Shown one piece after another: positions 49,129-61,100 of a stretch of 64,000 bases of DNA. The stretch is from Owenia fusiformis. Taxonomy: Eukaryota; Annelida; Polychaeta; Sabellida; Oweniidae. The stretch is from positions 37,534,759 through 37,598,758 of the forward strand of contig CAIIXF020000007.1 in the NCBI GenBank assembly GCA_903813345.2, read 5' to 3'. Made by a program: the position numbers and the translations under genes. The notes beneath the pieces were generated by a model, which saw nothing but the letters and a program-made list of their open reading frames with translations, was not told the origin of the DNA and did no database searches. Each line of letters starts with the position of its first letter. Position 1 is the stretch's first letter.

Positions 49129-49193
49129 TTATCTTAGTCCGGGATTATTCGGCATACTCACGTTACTTCTTCCGGAATTTCGGAGTCCGAACT
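49129..49193 (-). CDS. Gene A candidate terminal exon 18
   Basis: After the acceptor 'tctttttag' the phase-1 frame gives about 20 residues and a TAA at 49,131-49,129. Inside it a fair donor ('AAC|gtgagt', near 49,162) could instead splice on to exons further left. No AATAAA follows closely. So this may be the end of the gene or a penultimate short exon. Confidence 0.45.
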
Positions 49194-52100
49194 CTAAAAA
49201 GATAAAAAGCATGTATTAAATCGTTAACGTAAAATATGAGTTCCATGCGATATCCTGACAGCCCTAACTTGGCGTGATTGCACAAAACAACTCAACGTGG
49301 GGACACAGTGCATATTGTTGTTAATGGTGCATACCATACCTCTTCCCCCACAAGCCCCCGCGTCGCAAGTCCTTGTTATTATTGTAGGACCGTCGCAAAG
49401 GGCCCCACCGCCTGCAGGTTTCGGAGAATTACAGTCACGTGATCCCAACTCTGACCCGGAACCACAGGTCACAGAACATCTCGACCATTGTGTTACACTC
49501 CATCCACCATCAACTACAATTATCAAATTACATCGGAATTATTTTATTGTACTGGAATTATGTATCTCATAAAATATGATATTGGTATCGTGAAAAACAA
49601 TGCCTATAATACAATGTGAAGTACCGTAATACAAAAAACGATGTATTAATATGACCAGTTATTTTTTCTTCATTTAAACCGATTTCTCCGTTGATTTCCT
49701 CAATAATCGTACATGCAGTTTTCGCATAATTTCTAGTACGAGATTGTGATACCAGAGGCACATAGACACGGTTTCTTTGGATTTCTACACCTCCAAGTAT
49801 AATATAAATGCTTACCTTTCCGTTCACCATCGGGTGTATCGACCTCTTGGCTGTTTATTTGTCCACCTTTACTACCATCACCGTCTGATTCCTCGCTAGC
49901 TTTGCTGTTATCGTCATCAGTATCAGCACCACTTTGATCGGATTTGCCTTCTACACTTGCACTGTCTTTACTTTCAGTACTCTTACTACTTGCGCTTTTG
50001 CTACTTTTGCTACTACTACTGCTGCTGTCGTGCATATGACAATGTCGTTCGCCTACACCCCTTGTACAGTTGAAGTTACACCTAGCCAAATCCTTTTGGC
50101 AGAATATTTGGACTCCAGATGGACATCTCCAGTTGAATTCGGTGGCTAATTCACTCCAGCCATCTGGACACACTTCTGGCCGACAGACATATTGCCTTGG
50201 AATGTCTAAAATTATGGAGGGAACGTGTAATCGTGATTGTAGAGGAATCACATGAAATGATATTTGGGGTTGTAAGCCAAATTATGTTAAGTTAAAGTTC
50301 AAGATATCCAATTGTTATATGCATAAGTAGATGTAGGACTTATGGAGAAAACAAAGAAAACATGATATACTGAACTGGGATTTTATTTGACCTCCCGCAC
50401 AATTTGTTAGATGACAAGTTTAAGAATATGCTACAATACTAACCTAACGTTCGATCAATCGGATTGCTCGAAGAGCTCTTTAAAAAACAGAAAAGCACAA
50501 TGTACAACAAATTACATTAACATATCGTATCGCTGTAGAGAACTTAATACTCACTCCGACGACAGAATTTCCTTCTCTGGTCGGGAAGACTGTGGCTACC
50601 ATGGCTGCTGCTCTTACTACTCTTGCTTGCTTTACTATCCTTGCTAGCTTTACTACTCTTACTGGTTTTACTACTCTTGCTCGCTTCACCTCCATTGTTT
50701 TCACTTGATTTGCTTTCTTTGGCTTCCTTTGAGTCTTCTAGTGTCTTCCCGTTGCTCCTACGCCTCCTTCGTCCCTTTGACTCCTTACTCGTTTGTGATG
50801 ATTCAACACCCTTAGCCTCTTTGCTCTCCGCTGAATCCTCTTTACTCTCAGTTGAAGTGCCCTTACTTTCCGCTGATGTGCCTTTACTTCCCTCGCTCGT
50901 TGATTTTCCACCACTGCTTTTAGTACTTTTGCTTTCTTTGCTGGATTTTGAACTTTCACTGGACACCGAGTCATAACAGTCTTCGCTCTTCCATATTAGT
51001 TCTCTGTACCCACATGGTTCAATTTCATGACACTCAGTTGTGTCATTACAATCAAGCCAAACATCGTCAACAATATCAGCTAAAAATAGTCAGACTTGTA
51101 CATACAAATACAGTGACATATAAAGTGGTGTATGGGTGGTCAAAAAAATGGAAACCCTGCATTTTCCTAATATCTTTGTCATTTTAAGAATCTACTCCTT
51201 AATATTTCACACATATGTACATCATTCAATTTCCTACCACCCTTCCAAATTTCATGACCATCAGACTGATAGTCACAATTTTACAGCACTTTGATATAAC
51301 ATGCTTTAATTTTGGCCATCATCACGCTGTAATCAAACCTGCACAGTTGTCAATGGGCCGAATGCATTCCTCAGCAGGTATGGCCTGAATGATACGGATG
51401 ATCTCACTTTTGAGGTTTGTGATTGTCCTGAGGTAATTCGCATACACTTTTTCCTTGCCATATCCCTACAGGTAGAGACATTTTGGATGACAAGTGCAGG
51501 TGGCCCGAGAGTGCAATAGTGGCCACTAGGACACGTTCTGTAAAGTGCCGTAACATTGTTACTATCAATCTGATGGTCATGAAATAAAGTAGGCTGGTAG
51601 AAAATTGAATGATGTACAAATGTGCAAAATAACAGGGAGTTATTTCTTAAAATGACAAATTTATGAGGGAAATGGTGTACGGGTTTCCATTTTTTTTGAC
51701 CACCCTGTATATGTAGAATTAATATTTTAATACATTAATGTAACTGCAGCATGTAGGGAAGATGGCAACAAATTATACCAGCCTTACATGTTTAAGACAT
51801 AAACCAATTCTCTGTAAGGTTACACATATGGTCAAGGAGGCAAGGTGGACAAGAATAAAATTTCCGAGTATGCAAAGAGCAGTTACATTAATGTCTTAGG
51901 CATATGTTTTGTTAGAGAAACAAAAAGGTATCCTTTTTTTATTAATCATCTTTATTATATTCCATAAAATACAGATGTACAAACTTAAACAATTGCCAAA
52001 ATCTAGTGACATTGACGGCAATTTTGAGTGAAATCCAATGGAATGTTATTAAATTTTTACATAATAAGTTATTTTTATGTCATGTTATTGTTAAAATAGA

Positions 52101-55100
52101 TGAAAGAAAAAAGTCAATAAAGGTATCCTAACAACTTACGCGTGCATACAGCTTCATGTCCTGTCCAATGGCCATCGTGTAAGCATTTTCTGGTAACACT
52201 ACCACTCAGGGTTGCAAATGGACCACATCCGAAGTGAACGTGAGCTCCGAAATGTTGATGCAATATCGTCATGTGTCCACCATCAGGTTTGTATAGCACA
52301 GGACAAATAGGATGCTCTATAATAGTAAGATAAGAGAGTAAAGGAAGCAAGAACTTGATTTAACACACAAACTCATTACCATTTACTATAAAGAGATAAG
52401 TTTACCAAAGAGCAGACCAGTAAAGGGAAAAGCCTTGCAAAAAACTATTTGGAAAGGATGTGCTCATTACTTGCATCAATGCAGTAGGTATGGAAGCCCG
52501 TCCATATTCCACTATAGAGGCATTCTCTTTGCGCACTGCCCTGTAGCATGTATCCTTCATTGCAACTGAACTTAGCAATGCAACCAGGGGCGGTACAGCC
52601 GTCATCAAGTCGTTGACCATTATCAGGTATGACAAGCTCGTGGCATGGTTTTGCTGCGAAAGGGAAAATAGAAATGAATATATACAGGGTGGGCCAAAAA
52701 AATGCCACTTTTTTTTCAAGACACTATTACTTTTTTATTTTGCAACCTACATACCCCAAATTTTGCAGTTATATAGTGCCAAGGGTTCTTAGTAAGAATA
52801 TAATGTAACAAGTCCTTCAACTGGGATTGTATTTGATCTAAAAGAGGAGTTCAATTGGTCCGCAACCCTATTTGATGATAGATTTTAGTTTTAGTCGCCT
52901 TGCTGATTTGGCAGTATCAATGAAATGTTAGCTATATTTTTTCAACGTGTCTTAATTGCCAACTTTAGTTGAGCAATTTTTTAGATTGGGTGCCTTCATA
53001 CCATCTCCTGGAGACCTCCCCATACCCTATACTCACTTGGGTTTGCATCAGGGCTATTAGCTTGGCGGTCATCAGGGCGTATCAGTTAAGAACATTTTGC
53101 AAATCATGCTTATTTCTCATGGAACGCCACATGTTTAAGTGAGACGCTGGTGACATATTTTATTCTAGTAAAAGTGTATTCATGATCCATGGCTAGATAA
53201 CAACCTCAAGTTTCATTTGATTTTGTATCAAAAATTAAAAAAAGTTATAGCATTTTGAAAAAAGTGGCGTTTTTTGGCCCACCCTGTAGTAGTAGGCGTT
53301 CTACGAATACAAGAAATCGAATGATCCTTTCAATGTTGTAACATTTGAATAGCAAAACCCAGAAATCCATTGTCGCGGTGATTTGGTATTAGCCTGAAAA
53401 CGTTACTGTTTATAAAGAGCAACACTTGTCTAGTTTTAGAGGAATATAAAAAATATTCTGGAAGTGGGAGATTCTCAACATTTCATTCTCTTATTTTAAT
53501 CACTAATGCACATAAATATATGGTGACGTCATTATTGGTTTGGCTGCTCGGCTGTAAGTTTGTGTAGGAAAACGGCTTTTGCTTACGACATTGATGAGTG
53601 TTGCAAAAGTCTGTTTTTGTTCGTGGTTTTATACAGTTGAACTCTTTGTCATCCGGGCCGTAGCACACCTTCTCATAGAGTTGTATCCCTCCGTCACATG
53701 TTCGAGAGCAGACGCCTATTTGTTTCCATTCCACAGTAGTTCCATTCTCTATAAATACATTTGCTGTTTATAATCAATAAGGAAATAAATAGCATCGACC
53801 AAAAACAAAAGATGGCGTTTCTATTACAATTAATGAGGATATATAGTTATGGATATCTGATACAATAAAACAGAAATGACAAATTGCACATATCACACTT
53901 TGCTTGAATGTAATTCGAAAAATATAGAAAGTTTCCATACCTTGTTCGCATCGATTGCCATAGAATCCCGAAGGACAACTGCATGAATAAGTGTGAGGTC
54001 CGTTTGCATCTTCCGTACATACACCACCATTTCTACATGGATTCGGCCAACAGTTTACAACTTCATCTGTTTAAAAAGATCAATCACTATATTCTGTCCC
54101 AATGGTGAATGGTACATTTACATTTATTTATATTTTATAGACTATTTTGAAATTCGTTCGTATCGTTACTGTTGACAACTTTTTGACGAGCCCATTATTG
54201 ATAGCAACATACTACACATTATTGTCAAAAAAAAACAGTTTCTTATTTCAAAATTTATGTTTACTTTAAGTTTAATTATGTTTGCAAAATTCATGAACTG
54301 TAGATTAACAAACATGCTTCACATTAATGTCAAATACCAAAAGTTAAATTTTAGTCAAATTATATTTTCAAATGTTTAAACCGTAGGTCTAGTTTACGTA
54401 CCCATTTTCTTGTACTTGGTTCTTTTAATCAATACAGGTACTTGGTGAACGTGGTTGTAACGATACTCGTAAAGTATCTTATCTTTACAAGAATGGAAGC
54501 CATGGTAGTGTCTGTATTTGTACATGTCGTAGTGATTAAAGTCGGGTCTGAAATAGCCATAGTCGTCATAGGGATGACGTATTTTGTTGTTCTTTTCCTT
54601 AGAATGGTGGCTGGATCCCTTAGATTCCTTTGACTTTTTCCTTGCTTTGGACTTTCCGCTCTTTGCATTTTTGGCGCTTCTTTTTCCAATATTACGTAGC
54701 GTTTTTTTGCTGCTCTTACTTCCGCTTTCCTTGTCAACTCTGCTATTACTGCCATCTATTGATCCACTCGAACTATGGCTAGTGTGTTTCGGGTGCCAGT
54801 AGTAATGTTCAGAATGATGATGAGAATCCTTTCTTGGAATATCATTCCCGTATTTTATCCTTTCATCATCATTGTAAAAGTATCTTACGTCGTGGTTATT
54901 CTGGCCTCTACCATCTTCATGTCCTGCATAGTAACCATTCTCACCATTTCTCGTGTCTCCATAATAGTCACCATAATTTCCTTTATGCTCGTGATCTTCC
55001 TGATGAAAATAATGGTCTAAGTGCCCATATTTTTCATATATATCGTAGTCATAGTGATATCTAGGCAATCTGTATGATTTTTCGTAATTGGGGTCATTGT

Positions 55101-58100
55101 GGTGTTCTTCATGAGAGGAATGCTCGCTATGGTGGTGGTGATGTGAACTAGAACTATGCGAGTGTTTAGAGTGCCCAGGGTTACTTTTATGGCTGTGATC
55201 AGAATGTACATCGTGACTATCATGTAGTGCGAATGTCTCGGCTTTTGAACTTCCCTTGTGACCACTCTCAGAAGCACTTCCATGTCCACTGCCCGATTTG
55301 TGGTGGTGACCACCGTGTGAATGGGAGCTATGGTGACTGTGCACCCACGGTTCATTCCATTTAACATAATCATTGTAGTATCCGAAATTCCAATCGTGCT
55401 CCTTATTATTTTCTGGGTCTACTTTACCACTAGCTTCAGGAGTCCTATCGTCACCGTCACTCTTTGACTCAGAATTTTGATGTGATTTCGATCCATGATG
55501 ATGATGCTGTGATTTTGCGTGAATGCCATGGTTCCAATGGTCGTACTCATCAAAATACGAACTGTATCTTTTCTCTGTGTTTTCAGCATTATGCAAACGT
55601 GTATTGTAATCGTTACCGTTTTGGTCAGGAAATCTGTCAAATCGCCCACCATCACATCTGCCATCCCTACAATAGTCTGGTCTAAACTCAGAGTGATGCC
55701 CTTCGTGTCCATCAAACTTATCACGAACATTGTCATAATTCAGTGTAATGTGAAAGTCCGAATAATAGGATGTAGGAAGAACAAATTTTCCATGTCCGCC
55801 ATCATTTGTACCAAGAATTCCACCAGAACGGACGCAGACATCCGGGTATGTCATCTTCTGATCTGCTGGACACCATCCATAATTACCCTCATAAGCAAAG
55901 CTGTAACTTTCAGGAGATATTTGGAAACAGGGAGAATCGGATGTCGGATAAAGAGTTACAGTTTTTACCGTTTCAATGTCAACCTTCACAATGAATAAGT
56001 GTTCGTGTTGACATTCCATATATGGAAAGACAATTTGAAATGAATCAATGTACATTGCGTCATTAAGGTCATCCGGGTTATCAATCCATCTGTAGTGCAT
56101 CAACCAATCAGGATCTTTGGGCAAACGGAATAAAATGGTCTCTCCTTTAAGTAACTTGTTTAGGTTTATATAACTATCGATACTAGTATATAGACCATTA
56201 GGAGTTGTAGGGATATACGCTCTGTACACAGTTTCTTCTTCTTCCCTAATTACCATTGATATCAGTCGATCAATCTCATCCATAGTAAAGTGGTAATTTC
56301 TGCATATATCTGGTCTGGCCCCTCCGTTTTTAAACTCAATTGCATTACAAAGATATACTGCAGCTCTTTGCATTCTCGCGGAATCCAAGGCTATTAGCAC
56401 AGTCACTGGATAGAGGTTTATTTGTGTTGCTGATGTACCTATAAATGAGCCATAGACATCCGCTAAGTGCGATCTCACAATTCTTGACATAACCTCCATC
56501 TTTCTTTCTTGGAAATCTAAAATGGTCGTTAAAGCTTGGTCAAGTTCTGTTATATTTGCGAGCATGTCAGGGCAGTCTGTTTCAGCCCAACGTCTCAACC
56601 CAGATTTGCTTGCTGTTATACTTTCAGCTATCACTTGCCCAGTAGAGAAAAGCTCACACATCTTACTGGCAGTGTCTTTCAGTTTAACGGTCACTGCTGC
56701 GATCTGTGCACCAACAACCTTGAAAGCAAATCATCATCTATATTAGAAAACGGCAACTCCACAGATAGAGTAGCAAATTCCAACGAACACTATAACATAT
56801 ATGAATCTGTATTTGCACAAATAATAAAGACAATATATTTTAGATCTAATAAAGTATCATGTAACCATACTTCAAATGACCATACTTCAAATATCTAAGT
56901 AACAGTGAATTCCTGCTTGGCAGCAATTTGGAATTTTCTGAGACATCTTAGAAAAACAATACAATAGTTGTGATCTGACCTATATTTCCTTCAATTTGAG
57001 TATAATATAGCCATATTTTGAAGGAATCAGAAAATGATTGGGAAATCCAGCATAAGGCAGACATTTTGAATTTCACGAGGCTCAAATCAGAAAAACAATA
57101 CAATATTTGCATTCTAATCTAAATTACCTTTCATTTGGGTATAATAATTTAAAAGCTATATTTCAGAAAGATCTCAAATTAACACAATTTTCTGTTGGCA
57201 GCCATTTTGAATTTTCTGAAGAACAAATCAGAAAATCAATACCATTATTGTGATCTACCCTAAAGTTTCTTCAATTTGGGTATAATAAAGCTATACTTTG
57301 AAAAGATCAGAAAATTATTTCGAAATCCCACAAAAGGCGGCCATTTTGAATTTTATAAGGCTAAGATAAAAAAAAACTATGCAACATTTGCAATTTTCTC
57401 AAACTTGTCTTTCATTTTAGCATTATAAAGCTAAACGAGTTTTCTTTCGGACAGACGGACGGACGGAGGGCTTAACTATATCCCTATCGAACTTCGTTCG
57501 TTGGTATAATAATGAAATCTGGATTCTTATCACAACATTATACTCTACCCTACCTCGTTTGATTTTATCCCATACGACTGTTTAATATATCGACTGCTTC
57601 TCGAACGTTTTAAATTTTTCAAATAATTGATATGTCCTAATATAAGTCACTGAATCTGAAAAGTTGATCAATACAAGACACAGGCAATGAAAACTGTTCA
57701 ACAGCACAAATTGCCGGAAAATAAGCTGATGTATGCGGCAAGAATTCATGGCTTTAGAGCAAAAAATACGATCATGTTTTATACAAGTGTGCAATGGGAC
57801 ATTTGTGAATGTAAATGGACCTAATTTGAATTCCCAGATGAGAAAATAACAGTAAGGACATACATATGGTAATGTGATGTAAACAGATTTATCATAAATA
57901 GTATAAGTTAGTTTAAATATTGAGCCGATTTACAAGTAAGTCTGAAATAGTAACATTAATTAGTAGAGTAAAAGTCACAGGCAGTTAGTAGAATTCAGTT
58001 GACCTCGGAGATAGAGTTAGAGAGTGAGGGTATAATGAGAACCTGAGCTGAGATTAGTTCAATATAGGTATAATATATGCCAAATCATAATTTTCATACC

Positions 58101-61100
58101 AAATTAATACATATAATCCAAGTTGAAGGACCCGTTACTTATGTTATTATCTAGAGCCCTGGTACTATATAACTGCAAAATTTGGTGTATGTAGGTTTGA
58201 AAATAAAAAAGTTATAGTGTCTTGAAAAAAGTGGCGTTTTTGGCCCCACTTATATAAAAAAGAATTACTCGTCTTCATCATTAACAAGAACATGTTAAGT
58301 ATGTCGTTTAAGGACCTACTTACCTTGGGTTCGTAGGTTCCATATTTGTCAACAAAGTCTTGTTTCAGATTGTCAACGATTGAAGAATTTAGATCAGGAA
58401 ATGGACTGTAGGGTGGATGGTGCTTCCAGAGAATATCAGCGTATGAAATGGTGTTATCGGCTGCAGTGTATGCTTCGACTAAGGCTTTCATCTCATCGAT
58501 TTGATCTTTGTTGTCATTAAGTAGGGTTGCGAGGTCGCCAACCTCGTTTATAAACGGCGAGACAGCACTTCCAAGTTTTGAAATTTTGTCTTTATTTTTG
58601 TTGGATTGTTCCCTGATTCTCTTTATCGTCCGATCGATGTCTTTGGTACAAGGGTCTGAGGCTGGAAGTCCACCAACGGGCACAGGGAAATCTGGAAGTC
58701 CCAGTCGAGGTAAGCAATCCGCCTTCAATATTAAATCAAAAGCTGTAAGGCCAGCTGTACCTGCCATTGCAAATCCAGTCAGTGTACCTTGAACTGCAGT
58801 TAAAAGTGTTTGTGTGCTAGTTTTTAGTCCATCTATACTATTTCGTAAGGTATCTAATGCAGTGCTCAATCGGTTCTTGTCTTTTTCATTTATAGATCTC
58901 TCATAGTCTGCCAAGGTTCGAAAATATGTGCTCAGACGAGTAAATTCCCACGTAGTCTGATTCATTTCAATATTCATGCCTCTATAAACATCAAACAACT
59001 GTTGATGCCTGAGGTAACGCTGCTTCAACTCTGACATGTACGCTTGGAGTCCAATTGATTGAAAATCAGATGCGGTGACGTATCTTATATCTGCCTGAGT
59101 TTTTTGTTTCGCAACACGAAACATTGCTACTACCGCCAATAGATCTCTGGTGTGGCAAAACTTTATCTCTCCGTCGTTACATTTTATGGATGCAGTGTCA
59201 AGAAGGTCTTTGTACGTGTTGTCAAATAATTCAATGTCCCTACCAGAATCAGCCAAAAGCGCTCTCTGTATTTCACTAAATATCTCATGAACACCACCAG
59301 GGTGCGCATCGAATGCTTAAATAACCAAAATATGTGGTAATGTATCATAACAGTCCTTTCCATAAGTTTGGTAACTGGAGGCTTGAAATCGTCAAACATA
59401 AACAGATTTTGATAAATGTTCCAAAAGGGACCTATGGTTGCCAAACCCATGGAGGGAAGTGTATACATGGATGTATTTAGACAAATATTTAACAACGACA
59501 ACAACTTTACTGGAAAATATGTATCAAAGATTAAAATCACAAACCTGAACATGGGAAATCGTTACAAGGAAACACATTCTCTGAAATGCCAACGCAATCC
59601 ATTCCTCCATGCTGGGGATACGGATTGTTGCAAACTCTTGCACGTGTCCTCGTTCCCCCGCCACAACTCTCAGAACAGCTACTTGGGTTTTCCCATTTAC
59701 CCCAGTGCCCATGCACTAAAAATGACAAAATGGCAGCGTTTTACAATAATATTACAATATTTCAATAAAAACATAGCGATGATTACAGATTTGAATGTGC
59801 AATTGGTAATTGCTTTTGTATTTGGGGATTAATAGGCGTCGTTTTTACAAGTAAGATCACAGTTGAGGGTTGTTATCTTCAATGCTTAATTTTTGCTCTG
59901 TTTTGTAGCATTTCCAATTGGCCCCTGTGCATGCATAAGAAATATTTCCAAGAAAAACATAAAATTGGGGAAGGATTCGAATAACATGTAATTTTGATAT
60001 AGATTGGGGTTATAAAATTCCCGAGAAAAATCAAACTAAGACGCTAATGTCAGACCTCCAACCGGCGCCGGGCTGATGTGTATTTTGTTCAAAACTGAAT
60101 ACAATTTGGCATAGGACGGGCTTAATTCTCTGAACCATTTTTCAATATTCATATAGTACATTACCTGGACATGGGTCGGAACCACATCCTTCTTCATACA
60201 TTATGTTTGGTCCAGGACAATTTAGAAATTTGTTTCGACCTTCATATGTACACTTGCGAGTGAACGTATATACACCCCCTCCGCAAGTGACGGGACATTC
60301 GCTTTTGCGCCATTCTGTCCAATAACCTGTAAACCACAACATACAGCTGTAAACCCCCCTAAATAAGTTTGACATCCGAAAGATATATTTTTGATTACTC
60401 ATCAACGACGACGTATTTATGCCGTATGAGAGGAATAAATGAGAAAAAATGAATAACTTGCAAAATATTCATAAGGAGTAGATTTTTTTGCAAAATAGTT
60501 TTTGGTCATTTCATCTAAATGCAAAAGTGATAGCAAACATCATCATAGTGTGTGTTTTTCAGAAGTTTCTTGTTTTGCAAATGCCATTTTGTAAAAATAA
60601 ACATGCCAATCTCCGATTTTAAAATTTTGTTTTCAAGGTTATGAGAAAACTAGAGGTCTGGATATTGTAAATTGTATCATTGACATGCATTTTAATACGA
60701 ATCATTATGTCAAGGTTAGCAAATACCATATATCATTCAAACATGTTCAATAATATTTACTGACATGCAACTGAGTATATAATCTGGGCGGGGAGTAAAT
60801 ATTTATAATATTTATAGCTACTTACTGCAGTAAATCTCCACATTGTCTACTTGAACGCTTTGAGATCCACCTCCTTCAAACACCAGGTCAAACGCCCCAT
60901 AGGGTAACTTAACCGTCTGTAGTTTCTCCTCGACGACTGAGGAAAGCAAAGTTGATCAGCCAATGCAAATAAAAACTTCTATTTATAGAAAACCGGTTGT
61001 TATCTTAAGTAGAGGGTGTACCTGACATGTCTATAGGTGCTTTACCCTCATTGTGGAGGTACGGGGATGGGAGGGGGTAATTGACCTGAATTTTTCCAAC

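Noticed and set aside
50623-50976. Leu-rich 117-codon plus-strand frame resembling a membrane protein.
   Set aside because: It is the complement of the Ser/Lys-rich exon 15 of gene A.
54775-55998. Plus-strand and other minus-strand frames rich in Ile, Met, Val and Thr over exon 10.
   Set aside because: Shadows of the His/Asp/Tyr codons of exon 10 in other frames.
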